A program made the position numbers and the translations under genes. Below, in pieces: positions 9,058-20,033 of a DNA stretch of 64,000 nt (position 1 is its first letter; each line of letters starts with the position of its first letter). Source of the stretch: an uncultured Granulosicoccaceae bacterium (GTDB lineage Bacteria > Pseudomonadota > Gammaproteobacteria > Granulosicoccales > Granulosicoccaceae); contig CALAJN010000002.1 of NCBI GenBank assembly GCA_937922675.1, positions 89,192-153,191 of the forward strand. Reading direction: 5' to 3'. The notes under the pieces are model-generated. The model searched no databases. It was not told the origin of the DNA and saw only the letters and a program-made list of their open reading frames with translations.

Positions 9058-10275
9058 TCAGGTAAGGGTCACATCTTGTCGGAACGGTAGCAAATCGGTC
9101 AGGCCACTGCAGCGCTGCTGAACAAACGGGCGTTCCTCCTTGAGAAAGTTTTCTATTGCGTCGCGAAAACCGGAGTGAAATACCGCATGCGCTGACCGGG
9201 TCAGTGTGGGCTGAAATCCACGCGTGATCTTGTGCTCGCCCTGGGCACCTGGTTCAAAGTGCTGGATGCCGTGTTCAATACAGTGCTCGATGCCCTGGTA
9301 GTAGCAGGCCTCGAAATGCAAACTGTGGTACTCACGACGACAGCCCCAGTAGCGCCCATAAAGCGTATCGCCTCCTTGAAACATGACCGAGCAGGCCACG
9401 GGGCGATCAGGTGTTTCATCGCTTGGGTCATAGGCAAACACAATCAAGGTGTGCGTCCCGAAGGTTGCTCCCATGCTTTTGAAAAACGCCAGGGTCAGCG
9501 ATGGATTTCCCCACTTGCGGTCAAACGTCGAGCAGTAGAAACGGTGCACGTCGGCCCACTCATCCTCTGACAAGGACTCGCCAAAGCGACGCTCAAGGCG
9601 CAGGCCAGCATCGCTGACGTGGCGTCTTTCGCGCTTCAAGGTCTTGCGACGCCTGGAGGTACAGGCGGCTAGAAAATCATCAAAACTTGCATAGTCGGCA
9701 TTGCTCCAGTGGTATTGGCAATCGATGCGCGCCAGATGCAGCGCATTGTCGCCGTCACACAGCAGGGTCTGCTCGCGTTCGCTGACAAACAGGTGATGAA
9801 CGCTCGATAAGGATTCGCTGTCGGCAAACTGCAATATCGCACGCGATAACAAGCGCGCTACAGGCTCCCATGGCTGGTCTTCGCGGACCAACAGGCGCGG
9901 GCCGGTCGCAGGGGTGAACGGGATGCCGACGACCAGCTTGGGGTAGTAGGGCTCATCGTGTCTCTGATAGGCATCGGCCCAGGCCCAGTCGAAGACGAAT
10001 TCGCCGTAGCTGTTGGTCTTGATATAGGCCGCTGCACCGCCAATCAGCTCCTTGTTCTCGAACAGCAGAAAGTAGCGCGGATACCAACCTGTGACCTCAC
10101 CCAGACAGCCCGTTGCCTCGAGTGAATGCAGGAACTCGAAGCGCAGGAAAGGATTGCCGTCCTGATTCAGCGCGTTCCAGTCAGTCGCCGCGACGTCGCC
10201 AAGCGAGCCGCGGACCTCGATTTGCACGCCGTCCGTCGGATAGCTGTCAGTCTCGTTGCTGTTTTCGTCGTCCAC
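9058..10275 (-). CDS. COG3146/DUF482 GNAT-like N-acyltransferase
   Basis: A 405-residue protein of the COG3146 (DUF482, 'peptidogalycan biosynthesis/recognition') family, which folds like tandem FemAB/GNAT acyltransferases. Signatures are WNALNQDGNPFLRFEFLHSLE near the start, YGEFVFDWAWADAYQRHDEPYYPKLV, and the late YWGCRREYHSLHFEACYYQGIEHCIEHGIQHFEPGAQGEHKI. The acceptor substrate is unknown. The start is a GTG. It lies 18 bp after trxB and 41 bp before aat on the same strand, so the three are probably co-transcribed. Confidence 0.87.
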   Translation of the reverse strand: MDDENSNETDSYPTDGVQIEVRGSLGDVAATDWNALNQDGNPFLRFEFLHSLEATGCLGEVTGWYPRYFLLFENKELIGGAAAYIKTNSYGEFVFDWAWADAYQRHDEPYYPKLVVGIPFTPATGPRLLVREDQPWEPVARLLSRAILQFADSESLSSVHHLFVSEREQTLLCDGDNALHLARIDCQYHWSNADYASFDDFLAACTSRRRKTLKRERRHVSDAGLRLERRFGESLSEDEWADVHRFYCSTFDRKWGNPSLTLAFFKSMGATFGTHTLIVFAYDPSDETPDRPVACSVMFQGGDTLYGRYWGCRREYHSLHFEACYYQGIEHCIEHGIQHFEPGAQGEHKITRGFQPTLTRSAHAVFHSGFRDAIENFLKEERPFVQQRCSGLTDLLPFRQDVTLT

Positions 10276-10293
10276 CTCGTTCAGTACGCGGCC

Positions 10294-11319
<1,026 letters not shown>

Positions 11320-11354
11320 CTACACTTTAGTATTCTACCGGCCGTTCAGGCCCG

Positions 11355-11375
11355 CGCGAGTATGACTCGCGTTTT
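11355..11375 (+). terminator. Hairpin with a short T run before ftsK
   Basis: CGCGAG and CTCGCG pair over 6 bp around TATGA, followed immediately by TTTT. It lies about 30 bp before the ftsK start. It could be a weak terminator or leader attenuator on the plus strand. The T run is short, so confidence is limited. Confidence 0.35.
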
Positions 11376-11404
11376 CCCTTTCGCAACGCGACTCCGGCTC
11401 AGGT

Positions 11405-14400
11405 TTGGCTCAGGCAACCCGAAAACGACCCAAGGCAGCGGCCAAGAAGAAGGCGGCTGCACGCAAGAAGACCGCTGCTCGGTCCAGCACGCGCATTACC
11501 TCGCGCAAGGCAACCGCAACGCGCACGGCGACACCAAGGACGGCCAAGTCTGCGGCCAAATCTGCGGCCAAATCTGCGGCCAGGGCCACGGCTGGCGCTC
11601 GCACTGCAGCCCGGCCAGGTAGTCAGCGCAGACTCGCTACTGCCACGCTCGCCAACACGGTGGCGTTGGGGCAGATGGGGCGACTGCTCAAGGAAGTCGC
11701 TGCCATTGTCTGTCTCTTTGCAGCGCTCATCGGGGTACTGGCGCTGGTCAGCTTTCATATAGACGATCCGGGTTGGTCGCACACCGGTGACGGCGCATCC
11801 GTACGCAACAGTGTGGGCCGGGCAGGCGCCTGGTTTGCCGACGTCGCCTTCTACCTGCTTGGGTACATGGCCTATCTGATACCGCTGATTGCGGCGGTGT
11901 CTGCCTGGATGCTGTTTAGCGGGGAAAAAACGCAAAAGAGCGGTTATCAACCGTTCCTGTTTGTGCGTGTGATCGGTGTCGGTCTGATGCTCGCTGCAGC
12001 CAGCGGACTTGCTGACTTGCACTTCGCCGTACCCGATGGAGCCTTGCCGCGCGGCACCTTTGGCGGTGGCATTCTTGGCACCGCAGTCGCCTGGCGTCTG
12101 GTTGCCAACTTTCAGCATCTGGGTACCACGTTGTTATTGCTTGCCGCCTTCTTTTGCTCGCTGACCCTGGCCTTTGGTACGTCCTGGTTGCAGCTGGTCG
12201 AATCCATCGGTGCATGGATGGGGCGTGCTGCCAACAAGTGTGTGGCGCTCTTTCGGGTTGACCCGGAGGCACAGGCGGAGAAACAGCGCCAGCGCGCGGC
12301 AGATGAAGTCCGGCGTGCTCGCTTTGCCGAGGCTGTGCCGGGCGCGACCGACGCCTTGTTGGCAGACACGGACGGTATAGCGATTGATGCCGATTCGCGT
12401 GGCGCTTCCGGTGGTGGCCTTCAATCGGTGTTTGAGCGTGTTGGCACAGGTCTGCGGCAACTGGTCCATGGACCTGACCTGCCCATCGGTACAGGCGTCG
12501 CATCAACAGGTGCAGCCGCGGCAGCCTTGTCACGCTCGCGCCACGACGGTCATGATGAGCTGATGTCTGCCTCGCTGGATGCAGCAGGGCGCGAGCTTGC
12601 CAGTAGCGGTGATGCTCCGATCGATCAGGTGTTCGGTGACGCAGTGGCGCAGGAACCTCGGGCCCCAAAGCCTGCTCAGAGGCGTCGGGTAGTTGATGAC
12701 CTGGATCCGCCGTTTGATGTTGAACCAACAGCACCCGGCAGATCCAGCAAGGCCCGGGCGGAGCCTGGCCCCGAGAGCCTGACGCATACACCACCACCCG
12801 CTGCTGAAGATGCACCGCAGCCGGTAGAGGATGTCGCTGCCCGCTCAAGGAAGATCGCGATCAAGCAGCGCGCCTATAACGACGAGCGCCAGGCCAAGCT
12901 GTATCTCGATGTGCCTGACTCGGATCTACCTCCCTTGTCGTTGCTGGATGCACCGGAGCCACAGACCACGGGTTTTACCGAGGAGGAGCTGCGCGGACTG
13001 TCTCTCTTGCTCGAACAAAAGCTTGCCGAGTTCCGCATCAAGGTCGATGTGGTGGCGGTACAGCCCGGACCTGTGATCACACGCTTTGAAATGCAACTCG
13101 CGCCCGGTATCAAAGCCAGCAAGGTCACGGGGTTGTCGCAGGACATTGCACGTTCCCTGTCCCTGGTGTCTGTTCGGGTGGTCGAAGTCATTGCCGGCAA
13201 AAGCACCATCGGCATCGAAGTGCCCAATGAGCGTCGCGAGATCGTGCAGTTGTCAGAGATGCTGATGAGTGAGCAATACGCTCGTCAAACCTCGCCTTTG
13301 ACGCTTGCGCTCGGCAAGGACATTTCGGGCCATTCGGTGACGGCTGACCTTGGAAAGATGCCCCACCTGCTGGTGGCGGGTACCACAGGATCCGGTAAAT
13401 CGGTTGCGGTGAACTCGATGTTGATCAGCCTGCTGTACAAGGCAACCGCCAAGGATGTACGGCTGATTCTCATTGATCCGAAAATGCTCGAGTTGAACGT
13501 CTATGACGGCATACCGCACCTGCTCGCGCCGGTGGTCACGGACATGTCCGAGGCGGCCAATGCGCTTCGTTGGTGTGTGGGTGAGATGGAGCGTCGATAC
13601 ACGGTCATGGCGGAACTCAAAGTGCGCAATATTGCGGGCTACAACAAGAAGATTCAGGAAGCGATTGAACGTGGCGAGCCACTGACAGATCCCTTGTGGC
13701 AGGCCGAGTTGTCACTCGATCCCTCGGGCCCACCGCCCGAGCTTGAGCCGATGCCGCTTATCGTGGTCGTCGTCGATGAGTTTGCCGACATGATGATGCA
13801 GGTAGGCAAAAAAGCCGAAGAACTCATCGCTCGCATCGCGCAAAAGGCACGTGCGGCCGGTATTCACTTGATCCTTGCCACACAGCGACCGTCCGTGGAT
13901 GTGATCACCGGTTTGATCAAGGCTAACGTTCCAACGCGTATCGCGTTTCAGGTGTCGACCAAGATCGACTCGCGCACCATTATCGATCAAGGTGGTGCCG
14001 AGACCCTGCTCGGTCATGGCGACATGCTGTATCAACCTCCCGGCGCATCGATAACACAACGGGTGCACGGTGCATTCGTGGATGACCATGAGGTGCTCGC
14101 TGTAGTGGCTCACATCAAGCAGACGGGTGAGCCGCAGTACATTGAAGCCATTCTGCAAGAGAACACCGCACCTATTCCTGGCATCTCCGGTGGCGAGGCT
14201 GCCGGTGAGGGCAACGAGTTGGATGCTCTCTATGACCAGGCCGTGGCAGTAGTGACCGAGTCTCGCCGCGCGTCAATCTCTTTTGTTCAGCGCAAGCTGA
14301 AGATCGGTTACAACCGCGCGGCGCGGATGGTTGAGGACATGGAGGCGGCCGGTGTGGTAAGCCCTGATCACAATGGCAAGCGCGAGGTGCTCGCACCACC

Positions 14401-14410
14401 GCCTGTCTAG
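11405..14410 (+). CDS. ftsK: DNA translocase FtsK
   Basis: A 1001-residue divisome-linked motor that pumps DNA towards dif and activates XerCD. It starts with about 75 residues of Lys/Ala/Arg/Thr repeats, then four membrane helices (about residues 97-265), an acidic/Pro linker to about residue 470, the alpha/beta motor with Walker A GTTGSGKS and Walker [15 protein letters not shown], and a C-terminal gamma winged helix ([25 protein letters not shown]). The only start that includes the basic leader is a TTG at 11405; an in-frame stop at 11363 limits anything further upstream, and the first in-frame ATG lies beyond the basic leader. Synteny with trxB and lolA supports the call. Confidence 0.95.
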   Translation: MAQATRKRPKAAAKKKAAARKKTAARSSTRITSRKATATRTATPRTAKSAAKSAAKSAARATAGARTAARPGSQRRLATATLANTVALGQMGRLLKEVAAIVCLFAALIGVLALVSFHIDDPGWSHTGDGASVRNSVGRAGAWFADVAFYLLGYMAYLIPLIAAVSAWMLFSGEKTQKSGYQPFLFVRVIGVGLMLAAASGLADLHFAVPDGALPRGTFGGGILGTAVAWRLVANFQHLGTTLLLLAAFFCSLTLAFGTSWLQLVESIGAWMGRAANKCVALFRVDPEAQAEKQRQRAADEVRRARFAEAVPGATDALLADTDGIAIDADSRGASGGGLQSVFERVGTGLRQLVHGPDLPIGTGVASTGAAAAALSRSRHDGHDELMSASLDAAGRELASSGDAPIDQVFGDAVAQEPRAPKPAQRRRVVDDLDPPFDVEPTAPGRSSKARAEPGPESLTHTPPPAAEDAPQPVEDVAARSRKIAIKQRAYNDERQAKLYLDVPDSDLPPLSLLDAPEPQTTGFTEEELRGLSLLLEQKLAEFRIKVDVVAVQPGPVITRFEMQLAPGIKASKVTGLSQDIARSLSLVSVRVVEVIAGKSTIGIEVPNERREIVQLSEMLMSEQYARQTSPLTLALGKDISGHSVTADLGKMPHLLVAGTTGSGKSVAVNSMLISLLYKATAKDVRLILIDPKMLELNVYDGIPHLLAPVVTDMSEAANALRWCVGEMERRYTVMAELKVRNIAGYNKKIQEAIERGEPLTDPLWQAELSLDPSGPPPELEPMPLIVVVVDEFADMMMQVGKKAEELIARIAQKARAAGIHLILATQRPSVDVITGLIKANVPTRIAFQVSTKIDSRTIIDQGGAETLLGHGDMLYQPPGASITQRVHGAFVDDHEVLAVVAHIKQTGEPQYIEAILQENTAPIPGISGGEAAGEGNELDALYDQAVAVVTESRRASISFVQRKLKIGYNRAARMVEDMEAAGVVSPDHNGKREVLAPPPV
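11541..11583. repeat. Tandem 12-bp repeat in the ftsK N-terminal tail
   Basis: The unit tctgcggccaaa/g is repeated about three times in frame and encodes [12 protein letters not shown]. It lies within a longer Lys/Ala-rich tail resembling histone H1 C-terminal domains. Such a repeat can change length by slippage without breaking the frame. Confidence 0.7.
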
Positions 14411-14422
14411 GTCACAAGCGCG

Positions 14423-15184
14423 CTACCCGTAGGCGGTCAGCCATTGCAAGGTCGGCTCGGTGGCGCCTCGGGGTTTGTACTCAGCACCCAGTGGCATTGA
14501 GTAGCCAATCTCGTCGATGATTGCGAATACGTGCGCGTAGTTGAGTTCTCCATGATCCGGGGCACCGCGGTCGGGCACGCTTGCGAATTGCACATGCCCG
14601 ATGCTTTCCTGCAGGCGCTCCAGGCGGTTGCCGACATCGCCCTCCATCAATTGCACGTGATAGCAATCGAACATCAGCTTCACATTGCTTGCAGCGACCT
14701 CACCAATGATCTCCATGGCCTGGTCGGTAGTCTGTAGAAAATAGCCGGGGGCGTCGTAGTGGTTGAGCGGTTCGATCAACACCGTGATGTTGGCGGCTGA
14801 CGCCCTGGTGCAAGCGTATTTCAGGTTCTCGACGAACGTCTTGTGAGCACTTTCACCACGAGCAAAGCCTGCCATCACATGAACATTTCGTGCGCCAATA
14901 GCCTCGGCATAGCTCACCGCCTGATCGATGGCTGCACGCGCCTCGGTGGCGCGGTCGGGCAGGGCAGCCAGCCCGTTGTCACCGGCCTCCACGTCGCCGC
15001 GATTCGTGTTCAGTCCCAGCATGAGCATGCCGGTTTCACTGAGCGCGGTGTTGACCTCGGCCGGGTCAAACGCATAAGGCCAATGACACTCGACAGCAGC
15101 AAAACCTGCTTTGCCGGCCGCGCGAATCGCCTCGGGTAGAGGTAACTCTGTCCAGAGAAAACCAAGGTTGGCCGAAAATTGCAT
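14423..15184 (-). CDS. otnI: 2-oxo-tetronate isomerase (hydroxypyruvate isomerase family)
   Basis: A 253-residue TIM-barrel isomerase of the Hyi/OtnI family. In the tetronate pathway OtnI interconverts 2-oxo-tetronate and 3-oxo-tetronate. Family motifs are MQFSANLGFLWTELPL, GFAAVECHWPY, a metal-binding Glu in ITVLIEPLNHYDAPGYFL, LMFDCYHVQLMEGD and GHVQFASVPDRGAPDHGELNY. I place the start at the ATG at 15184, which overlaps the otnC stop as TGATG. It is the last gene of the ltnD-otnK-otnC-otnI operon. On sequence alone it could be hydroxypyruvate isomerase; context favours OtnI. Confidence 0.9.
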   Translation of the reverse strand: MQFSANLGFLWTELPLPEAIRAAGKAGFAAVECHWPYAFDPAEVNTALSETGMLMLGLNTNRGDVEAGDNGLAALPDRATEARAAIDQAVSYAEAIGARNVHVMAGFARGESAHKTFVENLKYACTRASAANITVLIEPLNHYDAPGYFLQTTDQAMEIIGEVAASNVKLMFDCYHVQLMEGDVGNRLERLQESIGHVQFASVPDRGAPDHGELNYAHVFAIIDEIGYSMPLGAEYKPRGATEPTLQWLTAYG

Positions 15185-15828
15185 CAGTCGTTCCACTCCA
15201 CATTAAAGTGCGTTACCAGGTCTTGTACTTGTGTCTCATCAAGCATTCTTGCAGGCAAACCGCGCATCAACATGGCCAGGCGTGCGGTGTCCTCCAGTTC
15301 CTCGATCGCGTTGCAGGCCGCCTCGACATCCTTGCCTGCTACAACGGGCCCGTGATTGGCAAGCATCACAGCAGAGCGTTTGCCAGCGAGTCCTCGCAGT
15401 GCCTTGCCGGCAGCCGGGTCGCCCGGCCGATAGAAAGGTAGCAACTTGACCTTGCCGAGTTTCATGATGGCGTAGGGAGTCATGGGCGGTAGAAAATTAT
15501 CGGCATCTACCTCAGGCATCATGGACCAGGCCACCGAGTGACAGGAATGCAGATGGACAACCGCTCCTGCGGTACTGCGTGTGTCGTAGAAAGCTGCGTG
15601 CAAGGGCATTTCCTTGGTGGGTGGGTCGCCGTCGACAAGTACGCCATTGACATCGAAGTGCGACAGTCTGGCAGGGTCGAGTCTTCCAAAACTCGTGCCT
15701 GTGGGAGAGACCAGCAAACCGCCGTCTGCTGTTCGAGCAGAGATATTGCCTGTGCTTCCGCCGGTCAAGCCGCGATCAAACATGGACTTTGCCAGCAGGC
15801 ATATCTGTTCGCGCAGGGCTGTGCTCAT
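15184..15828 (-). CDS. otnC: 3-oxo-tetronate 4-phosphate decarboxylase (class II aldolase family)
   Basis: A 214-residue class II aldolase/adducin-fold protein. OtnC decarboxylates 3-oxo-tetronate 4-phosphate to dihydroxyacetone phosphate. SNISAR-type phosphate loop: TGGSTGNISART. The Zn-binding HxH is in VVHLHSCHSVAW, a catalytic acidic residue is in the TKEMPLHAAFYDT region, and MLANHGPVVAG carries the third His. It lies between otnK (22 bp gap) and otnI (overlap). Confidence 0.92.
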   Translation of the reverse strand: MSTALREQICLLAKSMFDRGLTGGSTGNISARTADGGLLVSPTGTSFGRLDPARLSHFDVNGVLVDGDPPTKEMPLHAAFYDTRSTAGAVVHLHSCHSVAWSMMPEVDADNFLPPMTPYAIMKLGKVKLLPFYRPGDPAAGKALRGLAGKRSAVMLANHGPVVAGKDVEAACNAIEELEDTARLAMLMRGLPARMLDETQVQDLVTHFNVEWND

Positions 15829-15850
15829 TGTCGTAGGCTCGTGCTTTGAC

Positions 15851-17095
15851 TCATGTACGTGCGCCGCTCAAAATGCTTGAGGCCTTCTCAAAAAAATCAT
15901 GACTGCCGAAATTTCCAGACTTCAATGACAATACAAGTTTGTCACTTGCACGCAAGGCCGGGACGCCCGGGCTTATCTCGGGGCCTATCTCGAGCTGCTT
16001 TAGCGACAAACCCGCAACCACCGCGCTCGAGGTTTCACCACCGGCGGTCAGTAGTTTGCGAACTCCGGCAGCGGTAACCAATCGCGCGACCTCGGCAAAG
16101 AACTGCTCGATGACTTCAGCGCTTTTCTCACGGCCATAACGTTGCTGTGCGGCTTTCACCACTGCTGGCTCGGCCGAGCTGTAGATCAGCGGTATGCCTT
16201 CCTTCTGGATCGCCCATTCAGCGGCTTTTTCGGCGGTGTGTGAGCCGTCAAAAAGGCTGTCTGCTGAAATTTCAAGTAGAGGGTGATTCTTGCTGTGATG
16301 TTCTATCTGTCCACGTGTAGCCGTCGAACACGAGCCTGACAACACCACACAGGTGCCACTCTCGCCCTTCCAGCGCGTACCGGATTGCGCGGTAATACCG
16401 AAGTTTGCGGGCAGTCCGAGTGCGGCACCCGACCCACCTGTGACCAATGCCATGCCCTTGGCGGCACGGCCGATCTCCAACAGATCCTGATCTCGCATTG
16501 CATCCACCACAATCAATCGCTTGCCCGCAGCAGTTTCGCCAGCCAGTGCATGGCGAATCTGATCGGCCCCCGACAGCACAGTCGATGCATCCACATGACC
16601 GACCGGGCCCGTGGATTGCGCTGCGAGAACGCGACGGATATCGGCATCTTGCATCGGGGTCAGTGGGTGGTCCTGCATACCGCTTTCATTAAGCAGCACG
16701 TCATTGACAAACAGATGACCTTGATAGATCGACCGTCCGGTGCCCGGGAACGCCGGGCAGACAATGACCGTCTTGGCCGCCAGCCTGTCTGCCAAAGCCT
16801 CCGAGACAGGGCCGATATTGCCTTTTGCTGTGCTGTCAAAGGTTGAACAGTACTTGAAGTAGATCTGCTCGCATCCCTGCGCGAGCAGCCAGTCAAGGGC
16901 TGCCAGGGATTGCGCAACGGCATCTGCAGCGGCTATGGAGCGAGTCTTCAGTGCGACAACGCCAGCCTGCACAGCGTCATTGGCAGGTTGGTCCGGCACG
17001 CCGCTGTACTGCACAACGTGCATGCCCTCCTTGGCCAGGGTGTTGGCAAGGTCACTGGAGCCTGTAAAGTCATCTCCTATACAGCCGAGCAGCAT
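15851..17095 (-). CDS. otnK: 3-oxo-tetronate kinase (DUF1537 four-carbon acid sugar kinase)
   Basis: A 414-residue four-carbon acid-sugar kinase. OtnK phosphorylates 3-oxo-tetronate at C4 using ATP. The N-terminal substrate domain begins LLGCIGDDFTGSSDLANTLA with the typical paired Asp, and QIYFKYCSTFDSTAKGNIGPV follows. The C-terminal nucleotide domain contains VLSGSCSTATRGQIE and LLTAGGETSSAVVAGL. The start overlaps the ltnD stop as TGATG. The combination with LtnD, OtnC and OtnI makes the pathway assignment strong. Confidence 0.93.
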   Translation of the reverse strand: MLLGCIGDDFTGSSDLANTLAKEGMHVVQYSGVPDQPANDAVQAGVVALKTRSIAAADAVAQSLAALDWLLAQGCEQIYFKYCSTFDSTAKGNIGPVSEALADRLAAKTVIVCPAFPGTGRSIYQGHLFVNDVLLNESGMQDHPLTPMQDADIRRVLAAQSTGPVGHVDASTVLSGADQIRHALAGETAAGKRLIVVDAMRDQDLLEIGRAAKGMALVTGGSGAALGLPANFGITAQSGTRWKGESGTCVVLSGSCSTATRGQIEHHSKNHPLLEISADSLFDGSHTAEKAAEWAIQKEGIPLIYSSAEPAVVKAAQQRYGREKSAEVIEQFFAEVARLVTAAGVRKLLTAGGETSSAVVAGLSLKQLEIGPEISPGVPALRASDKLVLSLKSGNFGSHDFFEKASSILSGART

Positions 17096-17994
17096 CAGGC
17101 ATCTCCAGGTAGGGTCAGGCCAGCGTTACGCGCATAAACCTTTGCAACTGCCGCGTCGTCTTCTGCACCGAGGCCTGATCCGGAGGCGGCCAGAAACTGT
17201 TGTAATGCCGCGGCTGTGAGGGGCGCCCCAAAACGTGCTGATTTGGCGATATCGAGAACGATGCCAAGGTCCTTCGGCCAGATGTCGACCGAAGAACGCG
17301 GGCTGTAGTCACCCTCGACAATGTGCGGTGCACGGTTTTCCAGCATCCAGCTCGTGCCGGCGCACTGGCTGATGACTTCGAGGAACTTGTCAGGCTTCAC
17401 ACCCTGGGTCATACCGAATGTCAGCGCTTCTGCCATGGCCGCTATATGCACTCCCGCGAGCAGTTGATTGACCGCCTTCATGGCAGAGCCAGCACCAACC
17501 TCGTCGCCCAGGTTGAAAACCGTTTGAGCCATGGCATCGAGGGCAGGGCTTGCGCCATCAAACGCTGCTGCAGCGCCCGAGGCCATCACGCTCAATTGTC
17601 CATCAGCAGCCTTCGCAGCACCGCCAGAAATGGGTGCGTCGAGATAGTGCAGGCCGAGGGCCTCGCAGCGCGCTGCCATTTCCCTGGCGAAAGCCGGTGC
17701 GACGGTGGCACAGGCGATGATGGTGGCACCTTTTGCAAGCTGTTCTGCCCAGCCGTCGCTACCGAACAGCACCTGCTCGACTTGCGCCGCGTTGAGAACG
17801 ACCAACACCAGGCAGTCGCAGCGCGCTGCCGCCTCGCCTTGCGATTCGGTTTGCCCGCCCTCGGCCGCGAAGCGTGCGCTTGTTTCAGGGTTGATATCAA
17901 AGCCCTGTACCACATGCCCGGCGCGCAGCAGAGACTGAGCCATGCCATAGCCCATTGATCCGAGACCGACGACGGAGGTGCGTTGAGTGGCCAT
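17095..17994 (-). CDS. ltnD: L-threonate dehydrogenase-like beta-hydroxyacid dehydrogenase
   Basis: A 299-residue member of the 3-hydroxyisobutyrate dehydrogenase family. In this context it oxidises L-threonate to 2-oxo-tetronate with NAD+. The Rossmann motif is VVGLGSMGYGMAQSLL, the substrate-binding signature is YLDAPISGGAAKAADGQLSVMASG, and the catalytic Lys is in GSAMKAVNQLLAGVHIAAMAEAL. The frame is open far upstream, but homology starts at the ATG at 17994. It is first in the operon and divergent from an ABC transporter across about 200 bp. No regulator gene is adjacent. Confidence 0.9.
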   Translation of the reverse strand: MATQRTSVVGLGSMGYGMAQSLLRAGHVVQGFDINPETSARFAAEGGQTESQGEAAARCDCLVLVVLNAAQVEQVLFGSDGWAEQLAKGATIIACATVAPAFAREMAARCEALGLHYLDAPISGGAAKAADGQLSVMASGAAAAFDGASPALDAMAQTVFNLGDEVGAGSAMKAVNQLLAGVHIAAMAEALTFGMTQGVKPDKFLEVISQCAGTSWMLENRAPHIVEGDYSPRSSVDIWPKDLGIVLDIAKSARFGAPLTAAALQQFLAASGSGLGAEDDAAVAKVYARNAGLTLPGDA

Positions 17995-18199
17995 ACTGGA
18001 GTCGGTGAGTTGCGCGTGATGTGCTTGAGCCCACATCGTAACAGGGCGACTTCGGGTGCCGTATCGGCTGATCATCGAATAATTCTTTGTGTCCGTGGCT
18101 TGTGCCGTCAGGTCATGCCCCAATGACGTTCGGGGTCTGTCCAAGTGCTTGTCGGCGAGATAGACTTTTGCCCACTTGACACAATTGGAGCTCACATCG

Positions 18200-19201
18200 A
18201 TGTTTTTGAGATCACTGCTTGCCGCCGGCGGCCTGTTTGCTGCAGTCACGGCTCACGCGGCCACCGACATGCCCTTCGCGCTGGACTGGAAGTTTGAGGG
18301 TCCCTCGGCCCCGTTCTTCATGGCCATTGACGAAGGCTTTTTTGCAGAGTCTGATCTGAACGTCGAGATTACCGCGGGCTCAGGCTCCCTCGACGCCATA
18401 CCGAAGGTCGCCACTGGCGCGTTCCCGGTCGGGTTTGCCGATATCAATTCCCTGGTTCGCTTTCTCGACCAGAATCCCGGCGCACCTGTCACGGCGGTGA
18501 TGATGGTGTACGACAAGCCACCGTTCGCCATTGTCGGGCGCAAGAGTCTTGGGGTTTCGGCGCCCGCGGATCTGGAGGGCAAGGTACTCGGTGCACCGCC
18601 ACCAGATGGTGCTTGGGCGCAGTTTCCGATCTTTGCTGCCGAAACCGGGATCGATGTGGATGCGATAACGGTAGAGCCTGTTGGCTTCCCGACGCGCGAG
18701 CCGATGCTGGCAGAGGGCAATGTTGCCGCTGTCACCGGCTTCTCGTTCTCCTCATTCTTGAACCTGGTGCGTCTTGGGGTGCCCGAAGACGACATCTCCA
18801 CTATCCTGATGGCCGACCACGGGGTGGATCTCTACGGCAATGCCATCATCGTCAATACCGACTTCGCGCAAGCCAATCCGGATGCGGTAAAGGCGTTTCT
18901 GGCAGCGGTTGGCAAGGGCTGGGCTGCGGCTATCAGTGACCCTGAAAGCGCCACCAAGAGTCTGATGGAGCGCAACCCGGCAGCCGATGCCGAGCTTGAG
19001 CAGCGTCGCTTGCAACTCGCCATCGACGCCAATGTGGTCACCGAGTACACGACGGCCAACGGCATGGGCGGTATTGATGCTGATCGTCTGGCCAATGCCA
19101 TTGAGCAAATTCGCCTGACCTACGAGTTCCAGAACGAGCCCGATGCGGGATTGTATTTCACTGATACCTTCCTGCCGGAAGGTGGATTTGCTCTGCCCTG
19201 A
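18200..19201 (+). CDS. ABC transporter substrate-binding protein (NMT1/THI5-like)
   Basis: A 333-residue periplasmic binding protein with a cleavable signal peptide (about 22 residues, ending AHAA). It belongs to the NMT1/THI5/SsuA/TauA-type family, as shown by LDWKFEGPSAPFFMAIDEGFF, AGSGSLDAIPKVATGAFPVGFADIN and GKVLGAPPPDGAWAQFPIFA. This superfamily binds sulfonates, nitrate or pyrimidine precursors. The ligand cannot be read from sequence. It is followed by its ATPase and permease. Because it is divergent from the threonate operon, an acid-sugar ligand is a hypothesis only. Confidence 0.88.
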   Translation: MFLRSLLAAGGLFAAVTAHAATDMPFALDWKFEGPSAPFFMAIDEGFFAESDLNVEITAGSGSLDAIPKVATGAFPVGFADINSLVRFLDQNPGAPVTAVMMVYDKPPFAIVGRKSLGVSAPADLEGKVLGAPPPDGAWAQFPIFAAETGIDVDAITVEPVGFPTREPMLAEGNVAAVTGFSFSSFLNLVRLGVPEDDISTILMADHGVDLYGNAIIVNTDFAQANPDAVKAFLAAVGKGWAAAISDPESATKSLMERNPAADAELEQRRLQLAIDANVVTEYTTANGMGGIDADRLANAIEQIRLTYEFQNEPDAGLYFTDTFLPEGGFALP

Positions 19202-19220
19202 TTGCCTGGCGCCTGCGTCC

Positions 19221-20033
19221 GTGGACAAATTAATCGAAATCAGGGACGTCCGCCACGCCTATTCAACAGCCTCGGGGCCGCTCCCGGTACTGGCAGGGCT
19301 CGAGCTGTCGGTGCGCGAGGGCGGCTTCACGGCGGTCGTTGGGCCGTCGGGTTGCGGCAAGTCCACGCTGACGCGGCTGGTTGCTGGCCTGATGATCCCG
19401 GACAGCGGCGACGTCTATCTGCATGGGGAACGAGTCACAACGCCTCGCGCGACGGTGGGCATGGCGTTCCAGAATCCGGTATTGCTCGAATGGCGCACGA
19501 TCTTGCAGAATGTGTTGCTGCCGCTTGAGATCGTGCCAACCACACTATCGCAGCGTGCCAAGGAGGAGCGTGCGCGCTCGCTGTTGGCGCTGGTTGGCCT
19601 GGAGGGTTTTGAGGACAAGCGACCATCAGAGCTGTCAGGCGGGATGCGTCAGCGAGCCTCACTGTGTCGTGCGCTTGTACATCAGCCTGAGGTCCTGATT
19701 CTCGATGAGCCTTTTGGTGCGCTCGATGCTTTCACGCGCGAGGACCTCTGGCAGATCATGCATGAGCTCAAGGCGCGCGAGCCCTTTACGGGTATCTTGA
19801 TCACGCATGATTTGCGCGAGTCGATCTTTCTTGCCGATCAGGTGGTGGTGCTGTCCGGTCGTCCGGCACGCACGCAATACGTGCTTGATGTGCCATCAGA
19901 AGCACCGCGGGATCTGGACATGATGTACACCGCGGAGTCGGCAGACATGCTTGCCACCTTGCGTGACCAGATTCGCATAGCGCGGGAAGGCGAGGCCCAG
20001 GTGGCGCAAACATCGAGTGGAGCATCCCAATGA
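19221..20033 (+). CDS. ABC transporter ATP-binding protein (TauB/SsuB type)
   Basis: A 270-residue nucleotide-binding subunit. Walker A is GPSGCGKST, the Q loop is AFQNPVLLEWRT, the signature is ELSGGMRQRASLCRAL, Walker B is VLILDEPFGALD, and the switch His is in GILITHDLRES. The start is taken as the GTG at 19221 because the upstream frame is the tail of the binding-protein gene. It overlaps the permease by 4 bp (ATGA). Confidence 0.93.
   Translation: MDKLIEIRDVRHAYSTASGPLPVLAGLELSVREGGFTAVVGPSGCGKSTLTRLVAGLMIPDSGDVYLHGERVTTPRATVGMAFQNPVLLEWRTILQNVLLPLEIVPTTLSQRAKEERARSLLALVGLEGFEDKRPSELSGGMRQRASLCRALVHQPEVLILDEPFGALDAFTREDLWQIMHELKAREPFTGILITHDLRESIFLADQVVVLSGRPARTQYVLDVPSEAPRDLDMMYTAESADMLATLRDQIRIAREGEAQVAQTSSGASQ

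Noticed and set aside
11916..12848. A 310-residue minus-strand frame opposite ftsK.
   Set aside because: Antisense to the ftsK linker region; the composition (Arg, Gln, His rich) is that of a reverse-complement shadow.
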